This document shows positions 26,709 to 33,728 of a stretch of 33,728 bases of DNA, one piece after another (the stretch's first letter is position 1; each line of letters starts with the position of its first letter). The position numbers were made by a program, and so were the translations under genes. The notes beneath the pieces are model-generated. The model saw only the letters and a list, made by a program, of their open reading frames with translations. It did no database searches and was not told the origin of the DNA. The DNA is from Candidatus Poribacteria bacterium (GTDB taxonomy: Bacteria; Poribacteria; WGA-4E; UBA9662): the NCBI GenBank assembly GCA_012963885.1, contig DTUY01000081.1:1-33728 (forward strand), given 5' to 3'.

Positions 26709-27791
26709 TTAGCATTTGGAAAATAGTGGTCCCTCAAGCGCTTCCTGGCTAGATTGCATTCGTCCAGACTGATCACCACCAAGCCACCGGTATGCCCGCG
26801 GATAAAGCATCAGCGCGCGATCCTCAAGCGGGAGTTTCAGCGGCACATTACCCCATAGAGCCGAGTACTTTGCAGCAATTGCTACCTCGAGCGACTGCCG
26901 CAGGTCGTGTCCAGACACGGCCAACTCACCACCATTCTCCACTACCTCAAGGAAGGACATAATCGAGGTAGCCATGTAAGAAAAGCGGGGATATTGTAAT
27001 GGCTTGTAGGGCCGATTTACCTTTAGGCGAGCTCCACTGGAATCGAAACCGTGGTAAATTTCAGGAGGTCCCCAATCCCAACGGATTAGCGCTTCATCAG
27101 TCCATACATCCACGCCACGATAAGGGGTTTCCCCACCGAAGACTGGGCAGACAAGACCATTGCTTAGACGGAAATGCCCATTGATGACAAGGCCGTCGTC
27201 ATTATCACTCTTGAGTGCCTCTTCGGGTATCCCCCAAGTGATAACTTCAGTAACTTCAGCTTGAGTAAGCAACCGCAACACAGCTATATGCTGGCAACCA
27301 CCACCAGAGATCTCACCCCCCCACCGATGCACGCTAGAACCACGGAGTTCCCCGTAGTCGCCGGCAAGAAGCCAGCTAGCGACTTCTTGAACTTCGGAAA
27401 GTGCCCGATGAAGATTGCCCCCGGCAAAGACAACACCGCGCTCTGCACAGACATCAACCATTTGGTCGACGTCTGCCAAACACGCTCCAATCGGTTTATC
27501 AGTAGATACTCCTTTGACACCTGCCTGCGCACTGGAGATCACTGCCTCCTTAATGTACTTGCCAGGCAGCACCACCACAGCGATGTCAGGCACAATTTCA
27601 CGGTACATGGCCTCAGCATCCGGATAGAGCGCTTTGACGCCGAAGCGTTCACCAACAGCTTGCCGCCGCTCCGGGTTGTATTCCGCTAGAGCAACCAATT
27701 CGGTGTTGGGCAAAGTCTGGTATACCTCGGCGTAGTGTTGCCCGAGACGACCACAACCGATGATGGCCACAGTGTACTTTAATTCATTCAT
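26709..27791 (-). CDS. Gfo/Idh/MocA family oxidoreductase
   Basis: A 360-residue NAD(P)-dependent dehydrogenase. The Rossmann loop is TVAIIGCGRLGQHYAEVYQ, then LVALAEYNPERRQAVGERFG. The usual EKP motif reads DKP (GVSTDKPIGACLADVDQ), which keeps the acidic residue and lysine. The C-terminal domain has RWGGEISGGGCQHIAVLRLL, with His in the expected place. ATG 27791 is preceded by AGAGGAG, so the earlier in-frame start at 27848 is rejected. Sitting between an alpha/beta hydrolase and a DUF4838 gene, it probably works in catabolism of a sugar or sugar acid released from a glycan; this is inference. Confidence 0.9.
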   Translation of the reverse strand: MNELKYTVAIIGCGRLGQHYAEVYQTLPNTELVALAEYNPERRQAVGERFGVKALYPDAEAMYREIVPDIAVVVLPGKYIKEAVISSAQAGVKGVSTDKPIGACLADVDQMVDVCAERGVVFAGGNLHRALSEVQEVASWLLAGDYGELRGSSVHRWGGEISGGGCQHIAVLRLLTQAEVTEVITWGIPEEALKSDNDDGLVINGHFRLSNGLVCPVFGGETPYRGVDVWTDEALIRWDWGPPEIYHGFDSSGARLKVNRPYKPLQYPRFSYMATSIMSFLEVVENGGELAVSGHDLRQSLEVAIAAKYSALWGNVPLKLPLEDRALMLYPRAYRWLGGDQSGRMQSSQEALEGPLFSKC

Positions 27792-27929
27792 GACTGACTC
27801 CTCTTCACTATTCCTCTGCTTCTGACAAGCACCTGTCAATGGCTCCAAGTTAATTATTTAACTTCATAGCCTATGCAATAAGCATCATCACCAGCGTCTT
27901 GATGATTTTTTTCAACATCTGAATAAGAT

Positions 27930-28814
27930 TCATTGTTTTGGCGATATGGCTTTAACCCGTTTGTTCTGCACCGTTGGCGTCCCTTCCAAGTAGCCTAGGG
28001 AAGCTAGAAACCTGTCGGACTCGAAGACAGTTGCATTATAGTAAGGGTTATTACCGTCCCGATAATTGAAGAACCCATGTGGCTGATCTTCATAAATCCA
28101 TAGATAGCAACAACCGCCAACTTCGATCATCCGCTTCTTGTATTCCTCGGCAGTGGACACGGGAATCAACGAATCTTTGGAACCGAGAAAAACGATGGTC
28201 GGACAGATCCCCTTAGCAATGTTGTGCAAAGGAGAAAATTCCTGCCAACGATTCTTGACATGCTCATGTCCAAATCCACCTGGGCCATTGTCAAAAACAG
28301 GATTGAAGAGTACCAAAGCGCTTGGTTTAGCACTGACTCTCAGATCTTCGGATGGTTCGTCAAAAGCCATCACAGTAGCTGCTGCCGCTGCCACCTGAGC
28401 GCCAGCGGAACCACCGCCAGCTGCAATGCGGTCGGGATCTACACCCAACGTCTTTGCATGTTGCCGTATCCATCGGATGGCTGATTTCCCATCAGTAACA
28501 CATTCAAAGGGTAACGTGCCGTGCCGCGAACTAACACGGTACTCGGCGGAGATGGCTACCATGCCACGCGAAGCTAGATATTGAGAGTGAGGATGGAATT
28601 GGCTTGGCGTTCCACCAGTCCACCCGCCGCCAAAAAAAAACACAATACACGGATGCTTATCGTCCACCCGGTGATCCTTCGGTTTGAATACATCGAGATG
28701 GAGTTTTACTTTTCCCACTATCTTGTAAACCATCCGTTCATCCGGAACTTTAGCAGTACTGACAGCCTGAACCAATACCTGTATTCCCGTGATTAACCCC
28801 AATGGGCATGACAT
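27930..28814 (-). CDS. Alpha/beta hydrolase, carboxylesterase/BD-FAE-like
   Basis: A 294-residue serine hydrolase. The N-terminal hydrophobic segment (PLGLITGIQVLVQAVSTA) may be a signal peptide. The oxyanion block is CIVFFFGGGWTGGTP, a variant of HGGG. The nucleophile Ser lies in IAAGGGSAGAQVAAAA, the acid in LGSKDSLIP, and the catalytic His in EDQPHGFFNYRD. It resembles esterases that remove acetyl, feruloyl or other ester groups from plant or algal polysaccharides, as well as kynurenine formamidase-type members. A GGAGGG site lies 11 bases before the ATG. It is the first gene of the set that continues with Gfo/Idh and DUF4838. Confidence 0.9.
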   Translation of the reverse strand: MSCPLGLITGIQVLVQAVSTAKVPDERMVYKIVGKVKLHLDVFKPKDHRVDDKHPCIVFFFGGGWTGGTPSQFHPHSQYLASRGMVAISAEYRVSSRHGTLPFECVTDGKSAIRWIRQHAKTLGVDPDRIAAGGGSAGAQVAAAAATVMAFDEPSEDLRVSAKPSALVLFNPVFDNGPGGFGHEHVKNRWQEFSPLHNIAKGICPTIVFLGSKDSLIPVSTAEEYKKRMIEVGGCCYLWIYEDQPHGFFNYRDGNNPYYNATVFESDRFLASLGYLEGTPTVQNKRVKAISPKQ

Positions 28815-29150
28815 GCTGATATTTACCCTCCTCTCTTTTGCCGCATTTATAACTTACAAAACCAAGTCACCGAATCCGACCAAAATCATAAATGAAATTA
28901 TTTTATCATAGCAGAGAAGGATTTTAAACGGTTAAGGTAACCACCCATACTTCACATGTATGAATGTTTAAACTTGGCATTAATTTTCATTAAGTTGAAG
29001 GCTTGAAATGGAATAAATTTCACACAAAAATCTATAAAAATGTGGCGAGAGTTAAAAGAATCTGATAGGATATTTTGGCAGTTACTGCCACACCATAAAA
29101 CCATTTCGAAAAGAGATCGATTCGAAGTGCTAACCCTTAAGGATAAATTG
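28815..29150. other. Divergent intergenic region between esterase and sulfatase genes
   Basis: About 335 AT-rich bases. It holds the leaders of the flanking divergent genes. The sulfatase frame is open back to 29040, but that part is not sulfatase-like and has no ribosome site. I see no strong repeat. Confidence 0.5.
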
Positions 29151-30560
29151 ATGGAGCACCACCAACCAAATATTATATTTATTATGTCCGACGATCACGC
29201 TTCTCACGCCATTAGCGCCTATGGAAGTCGAATCAATCAAACACCGAACATAGATCGAATTGCTGAACAAGGGATGCGTTTCAACAACTGCTTTTGCACC
29301 AACTCGATATGTACACCCAGTCGTGCCTCTATCTTAACTGGAACATACAATCACGTTAACGGTGTCACTACGCTAGCTTCCAAACTTGACGGTCGCCAGA
29401 TGACGTTTCCTAAACTGTTGCAAACTGCCGGATACCAAACAGCAATGATCGGTAAATGGCATCTTGGACATGGTGGCCATTACGACCCAACTGGTTTCGA
29501 TTACTGGAACGTACTTCCTGGTCAGGGCCTGTATCACAATCCTGAAATGATTGAGATGGGAAGTAAAAAGGTGTTTGAGGGATATACTACTGACCTGATT
29601 ACCGATTTCTCGTTGGACTGGCTGACAAACCGAGATCCGAACCGGCCATTTTTCATGATGACTCACCACAAAGCACCGCACCGGCCGTGGGATCCAGATG
29701 AAGCGCATATGCAGATGTACCAAGATATGGACATTCCGGAACCAGAAACCTTTAATGACGATTACAGTAATCGGGCCTCGGCCGCCAGCGAAGCCAAGAT
29801 GCGTATTGACCGGGATCTCAATGCACGGGATCTTAAAAACCCTATTCCTGAAGGGCTGTCAGCCGAAGAGGAGAAAAAATGGAAGTACCAGCGTTACATT
29901 AAAGATTATCTCCGCTGTGTCGCTTCAATCGACGATAATGTCGGCCGATTGTTAGATTACCTTGATCAACAGAAACTGACAGAGAACACGATTGTAGTCT
30001 ATACTTCTGATCAGGGGTTTTTTCTGGGGGATCATGGATGGTACGATAAAAGGTTCATGTACGAAGAATCATTACGGATGCCGTTCTTGATGCAGTATCC
30101 AAGTGAAATAAAAGCTGGATTAGTCAATGATAACATGATTTTAAATGTCGATTTCGCACCGACATTTTTGGATTGTACCGGAATCGATATTCCCGATCAA
30201 ATTCAGGGCAGTAGTTTTCGACCTCTCATGCAGGGTGAATTACCTGAAGGTTGGCAAACATCAATGTACTATCGTTATTGGATGCATCTTGCACATCATA
30301 ATGTTTACTCTCACTATGGTGTCAGGACGTTACGTTACAAGCTGATTTATTACTATGCCGACGCACTCGATCAACCAGGGGCTATTGATGATCCGCGCCC
30401 TCCGGAGTGGGAACTTTTCGATCTGGAAAAGGATCCGTATGAACTTAACAATGTCTATGATAGTTCAGAGTACACCGAAATAAGAAAGCAACTGGAAAAC
30501 GAACTTCACCGATTGCAAATGGAAGTTGGTGATCAACCTTATCCAAGTATGTTGGATTAA
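29151..30560 (+). CDS. Type I sulfatase (arylsulfatase family)
   Basis: A 469-residue hydrolase of sulfate esters. IIFIMSDDHASHAISAYGS gives the metal aspartates, NIDRIAEQGMRFNNC follows, and the active-site motif is C54-TPSR (SICTPSRASILTG). The Cys is converted to formylglycine in this family. IGKWHLGHGG, MMTHHKAPHRPW and VVYTSDQGFFLGDHGW provide the other conserved Lys, His and Asp residues. No signal peptide is seen, unlike many exported sulfatases. ATG 29151 follows AAGGAT. It is the first gene of a three-gene set with a MazG-like gene and a second sulfatase, and probably removes sulfate from carbohydrate. Confidence 0.93.
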   Translation: MEHHQPNIIFIMSDDHASHAISAYGSRINQTPNIDRIAEQGMRFNNCFCTNSICTPSRASILTGTYNHVNGVTTLASKLDGRQMTFPKLLQTAGYQTAMIGKWHLGHGGHYDPTGFDYWNVLPGQGLYHNPEMIEMGSKKVFEGYTTDLITDFSLDWLTNRDPNRPFFMMTHHKAPHRPWDPDEAHMQMYQDMDIPEPETFNDDYSNRASAASEAKMRIDRDLNARDLKNPIPEGLSAEEEKKWKYQRYIKDYLRCVASIDDNVGRLLDYLDQQKLTENTIVVYTSDQGFFLGDHGWYDKRFMYEESLRMPFLMQYPSEIKAGLVNDNMILNVDFAPTFLDCTGIDIPDQIQGSSFRPLMQGELPEGWQTSMYYRYWMHLAHHNVYSHYGVRTLRYKLIYYYADALDQPGAIDDPRPPEWELFDLEKDPYELNNVYDSSEYTEIRKQLENELHRLQMEVGDQPYPSMLD

Positions 30561-30584
30561 TTTGCTCATCGACCTCAAATTGAT

Positions 30585-30917
30585 ATGGTTACCACAAGCA
30601 AGATGCTAAATTTACAGCAACAGGTTAAAGATTTTTGTCAAAGGCGTCAGTTGGACGCACCGTTGGAATTTCGAATGCTAGATCTGATCTCAGAACTGGG
30701 TGAAACAGCCAAAGAAATCCTGAAGATGTCTGATTATGGACGCCGAAAGTTCCAAATTCGACCAGAGTTTTCTGGTGAACTAGGCGATGTATTTTTCTCA
30801 CTTATCATAGTAGCCAACCTGTGTAACATAGATTTAGAGGAGGCTTTACATCAAACAGTAACTAAATATGAACACAGATTGCAGCATAAAGGGAATCCGG
30901 GTTCAGAAAGCAATTAG
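30585..30917 (+). CDS. MazG-like nucleotide pyrophosphohydrolase domain protein
   Basis: A 110-residue all-alpha protein with the MazG/iMazG metal pattern: SELGETAKEIL (ExxE region) and then SGELGDVFFSLIIVANLCNI (ExxD). Members hydrolyse non-canonical or excess NTPs. Length matches single-domain iMazG forms. ATG 30585 is used; a second Met at codon 7 is possible, and no clear ribosome site marks either. It is 24 bases after one sulfatase and 9 bases before the next, so it is co-transcribed with two carbohydrate-type enzymes. That is an odd partner for nucleotide clean-up and has no obvious functional explanation. Confidence 0.8.
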   Translation: MVTTSKMLNLQQQVKDFCQRRQLDAPLEFRMLDLISELGETAKEILKMSDYGRRKFQIRPEFSGELGDVFFSLIIVANLCNIDLEEALHQTVTKYEHRLQHKGNPGSESN

Positions 30918-30926
30918 AGGACGAAT

Positions 30927-32438
30927 ATGTCAAAACAGAAGAATAATATCTTATTGATCACCAGCGATCAGCAACACTGGGATACAATTGGATTGGATAA
31001 TCCGGAGATTCAAACCCCTCACTTGGACCGGTTGACACAGGAGGGGATGATATTCAAACGTGCCTATTGTCCTAACCCGACTTGCACACCAACACGTGCA
31101 TCAATTATTACCGGCAAATTCCCGAGCCAACATGGTGCTTATTCACTCGGCACCAAACTGTTGGAGAGCCAACATACCGTGGGTGAAGATTTCCTGGCAG
31201 CCGGGTACCGTACTGCATTGGTGGGTAAAGCGCATTTTCAGCCGTTACAAGGCACAGATGAATTTTCATCCCTTGAATCCTATCCTATTCTGCAGGACCT
31301 TGACTTTTGGCGGAATTTCGATCAACCGTTTTACGGTTTTGAGCATGTAGAGTTGGCGCGGAATCACGCGGATGAAGCACACGTTGGTCAGCACTATGCA
31401 ATATGGATGGAAGAAAACGACTGCACGAATTGGCGAGATTATTTTCGGCCGCCGACCGGAAACAACAAAAACCAGCACCACACCTGGTTAATTCCGGAAC
31501 GGTATCACTACAACACATGGATCGCTGAACGTACCAACACTCTTATCAACCAATATCAACAGAACGATGACAATTTTTTCTTGTGGGCCAGCTTCTTCGA
31601 TCCCCATCCGCCATATCTAGTACCTGAACCTTGGGACACGATGTATGATCCAGAAAAACTGACTATCCCCTCAATTGTTGAAGGTGAGCATAATCGGAAT
31701 CCGCCTCACTTTCAGATGACGCAGCAGTCGAATCCTGATTTTTCTGCTTGGCGTGAGAGCGGAAAAGGCATTCACGGCTGCCATTCGCATCTTCACGATC
31801 CGAATCAACTGGCCAAGAACATAGCTATCTATTACGGTATGATTAGCATGATGGACTGTTATATTGGTAAGATTCTGGACTGTCTGGATGCGTATGGTCT
31901 GGCAGAAAACACACTGGTTGTTTTCACCTCAGATCACGGTCACTTTTACGGGCATCACGGCTTAACCGCCAAAGGACCATACCATTATGAGGATCTGATT
32001 CGCGTACCGATGATCGTTCGGCAACCAGGGCGTGTACCAGCCGGGGAAGTCTCTAACGCGCTACAAACCTTAGTCGACTACGCCCCAACATTTTTGAGTA
32101 GCATAGGTATTGATATACCATACCAAATGACTGGTATTGATCAAAGCCAAGTTTGGTTCGGACAGCAGAAAACAGTGCGGGATCATGTAATTGTCGAAAA
32201 TCGACATGAGCCAACAACCATCCACTTGAAAACATGCGTGACTGACCGTTATAAAATCACTGTCTATTATAATCGAGAGTATGGCGAACTTTTCGATCTG
32301 CAGGAAGACCCGGGTGAAGTCAACAATCTGTGGAACGACCAATCATCTGCCAATCTAAAAGCGGATTTGATCCAAAAACTCCTGTTTGCAGAGATGGGCA
32401 AGGAACCGATGCCAATGCCCCGCATCGCCGGCGCCTAA
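30927..32438 (+). CDS. Type I sulfatase (choline-sulfatase/arylsulfatase-like)
   Basis: A 503-residue sulfatase distinct from the one upstream. ILLITSDQQHWDTIGLDNP resembles the DQQ-type N-terminus of bacterial sulfatases. The active-site motif is C53-TPTR (PTCTPTRASIITG), where Thr replaces the more common Ser after Pro. LVGKAHFQP, FDPHPPY and VVFTSDHGHFYGHHG carry conserved residues. The Cys should be matured to formylglycine; no maturase gene is in this window. AGAGGA precedes the ATG. Its stop abuts the stop of the convergent beta-propeller gene with no bases between. Confidence 0.93.
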   Translation: MSKQKNNILLITSDQQHWDTIGLDNPEIQTPHLDRLTQEGMIFKRAYCPNPTCTPTRASIITGKFPSQHGAYSLGTKLLESQHTVGEDFLAAGYRTALVGKAHFQPLQGTDEFSSLESYPILQDLDFWRNFDQPFYGFEHVELARNHADEAHVGQHYAIWMEENDCTNWRDYFRPPTGNNKNQHHTWLIPERYHYNTWIAERTNTLINQYQQNDDNFFLWASFFDPHPPYLVPEPWDTMYDPEKLTIPSIVEGEHNRNPPHFQMTQQSNPDFSAWRESGKGIHGCHSHLHDPNQLAKNIAIYYGMISMMDCYIGKILDCLDAYGLAENTLVVFTSDHGHFYGHHGLTAKGPYHYEDLIRVPMIVRQPGRVPAGEVSNALQTLVDYAPTFLSSIGIDIPYQMTGIDQSQVWFGQQKTVRDHVIVENRHEPTTIHLKTCVTDRYKITVYYNREYGELFDLQEDPGEVNNLWNDQSSANLKADLIQKLLFAEMGKEPMPMPRIAGA

Positions 32439-33560
32439 CTACAAATATAACCGGAAATCTTTAAGACGATCAAAAATAATCCGGTTGCTGTCATGAAAAT
32501 TATGCGCGGCATCATAAGCAGTCCGCACAACATAGATTAAATCATTCTTATCAAATTGCCAATCGACGTATTGAAAACCTGTTAGTAACAGAGAATCCTG
32601 CCAAGACAGATCCGAGTCGTCGGCCAGGAGTTGATGCCTTACTTGCCAACTGATTAAATCTTCGGATACGGACAACGATAAGATATTGCGTTGTTGGGCA
32701 CGATTGACGTCGGTATTGTTGTTGACCAGTGACAAGTACATTCCTGTTACTGAATCTTTTCGGATACTAAACTTTGTCATGCCACCAGGAAAATCGATGA
32801 AACCAGTTTCCGGATCGAAAGAGATGTTTCTTCCCTGGTCATGCACTTTGATGATAGCGGCCTTATCATGAAGCGGGATTGAGTTGAAACGTAAGATGTT
32901 CCAGATTTCACCCTCAGGAGTCTCGATAACGTTTCCTTCAAGCCAACCTGGGCGTTCCAGTTCCCCCCACTCTAGCGGTACCCACTGCGGATCAAACGAC
33001 ACTTTATTGCTGATTGTCCAACTATCGGCAATCAGCATGTCTGATTCCAGATCCGCAGATATAACCAAGGACTGAAACCCACTGCCCCAAGTGCAGGGAT
33101 CACAATCCTCAAAAGCGCGATAAATACGACCATCTTCTATTAGTATTGGTACTGGAGCGCAATGGTAATTTGGGGCAGCACGATAAGGTCCCCCTTTGAA
33201 AAGTAATCCGGTTTTTTCGTCTTTAGGATGCGTCCAAGTATAACCACCATCATCACTCCGCCGAATAACAATTGCCCCGTATTGCTGGGAAACACCGATC
33301 AAGTATACCGAATGATGATGGATGAAGAGTGAACTCCAGTAGGCATTGGAAATATGGGTAATATTCGACCACGATTTGCCGTCATCATCTGAACGATAGA
33401 CGCTTGTCAGGTGTTCTTCATCTTCGTGATTACGAGGACAGCCTTGGCCGAAATAATCGTGCGTGACTAGTAGATCCCCATCCAGCAGCCTGATAATGCT
33501 TGGACTGCCGAGATACGTCCTCGATTTGAACGACTGAAATTTAATTTGATTAAACTGCAT
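32439..33560 (-). CDS. Sialidase/BNR-repeat-like beta-propeller protein
   Basis: A 373-residue protein with two clear Asp-box (BNR) motifs, RSDDDGKSW and RSDDGGYTW, and a possible third strand near VSEDLISW. Strand-turn units run the whole length, fitting a six-bladed sialidase-type fold. Exo-alpha-sialidases and related uncharacterised glycan-binding or glycan-cleaving proteins share this layout. The usual Arg triad and Tyr nucleophile cannot be assigned with confidence, so catalysis is unproven. No signal peptide is visible. AAAGGAT lies six bases before the ATG. It converges on the sulfatase operon and may act on the same glycans. Confidence 0.8.
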   Translation of the reverse strand: MQFNQIKFQSFKSRTYLGSPSIIRLLDGDLLVTHDYFGQGCPRNHEDEEHLTSVYRSDDDGKSWSNITHISNAYWSSLFIHHHSVYLIGVSQQYGAIVIRRSDDGGYTWTHPKDEKTGLLFKGGPYRAAPNYHCAPVPILIEDGRIYRAFEDCDPCTWGSGFQSLVISADLESDMLIADSWTISNKVSFDPQWVPLEWGELERPGWLEGNVIETPEGEIWNILRFNSIPLHDKAAIIKVHDQGRNISFDPETGFIDFPGGMTKFSIRKDSVTGMYLSLVNNNTDVNRAQQRNILSLSVSEDLISWQVRHQLLADDSDLSWQDSLLLTGFQYVDWQFDKNDLIYVVRTAYDAAHNFHDSNRIIFDRLKDFRLYL

Positions 33561-33728
33561 CGATGAATCCTTTATAGCAATTTACAAAGATACCATAATA
33601 GCACATATTCCAAACAGATTCCGCGGTTATACCGCCATCAGGAAATATGGGCAAAAATCAATATCATTGTAAATAGCGGACACCCTTTCAGACATTTCAT
33701 ATAGATAATTTTGGATCCTTGTTATAAT

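Noticed and set aside
27174-27689. 171-codon plus-strand frame
   Set aside because: It is the antisense shadow of a Gfo/Idh gene; composition is low in recognisable structure.
29040-29150. 37-residue N-terminal extension of the first sulfatase
   Set aside because: Not sulfatase-like, no signal peptide and no ribosome site; ATG 29151 has AAGGAT in place.
33700-33728. TATAAT at the right edge as a promoter
   Set aside because: No -35 box at proper spacing and the downstream gene is outside the window.

Overview
The window looks like chromosomal DNA of a bacterium of the Candidatus Poribacteria type or a close relative, possibly a sponge or marine symbiont. This is inferred from gene content: repeated phytanoyl-CoA dioxygenase (PhyH) genes, several Gfo/Idh/MocA oxidoreductases, type I sulfatases, a DUF4838 protein, a sugar phosphate isomerase-like TIM barrel, HEAT and PAS-cyclase remnants, and a remnant of a C-terminal FlgD/T9SS-like sorting domain. 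Base composition is moderate. No rRNA, tRNA, CRISPR array or transposase was recognised.

Region 1 (1-8903) is mostly core metabolism. After the end of an Ig-like surface protein gene and a decayed HAD-phosphatase gene, two minus-strand operons follow. The first, in transcription order, is glyA-folC-hppA (serine hydroxymethyltransferase, folylpolyglutamate synthase, membrane pyrophosphatase). It ends at a perfect 17-bp hairpin. The second is sucC-pgk-sucD, where phosphoglycerate kinase sits between the two succinyl-CoA synthetase subunit genes.

Region 2 (8904-19295) is accessory oxidoreductase territory. It holds two tandem SDR proteins, one without the catalytic Tyr/Lys. It also holds a PhyH-Gfo/Idh pair, an aldo/keto reductase, a ThDP-dependent enzyme broken by one frameshift, a second Gfo/Idh, an ABM-domain protein and a second PhyH gene. 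A rearranged fragment of that second PhyH gene lies about 7.6 kb away at 10813-11042. Two strong hairpin structures lie in the intergenic DNA.

Region 3 (19296-22154) is a gene graveyard. Remnants of a HEAT-repeat protein, a PAS-adenylate/guanylate cyclase and a third PhyH gene carry stops and frameshifts. A small intact gene resembling the nitrate transporter NrtS lies among them on the opposite strand.

Region 4 (22155-33728) looks catabolic. It has a TIM-barrel isomerase, an exported HExxH metallopeptidase-like protein split by a frameshift, and a DUF4838-Gfo/Idh-alpha/beta hydrolase group. It ends with a sulfatase-MazG-sulfatase operon converging on a BNR/sialidase-like beta-propeller gene. 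Together these suggest breakdown of sulfated or otherwise modified glycans, but substrates cannot be read from the sequence. I found no clearly new defence or mobile system. The most unusual items are the sucC-pgk-sucD order, the catalytically altered SDR, the interleaved stem structure at 17552-17614, and the cluster of decaying genes around an intact nrtS.
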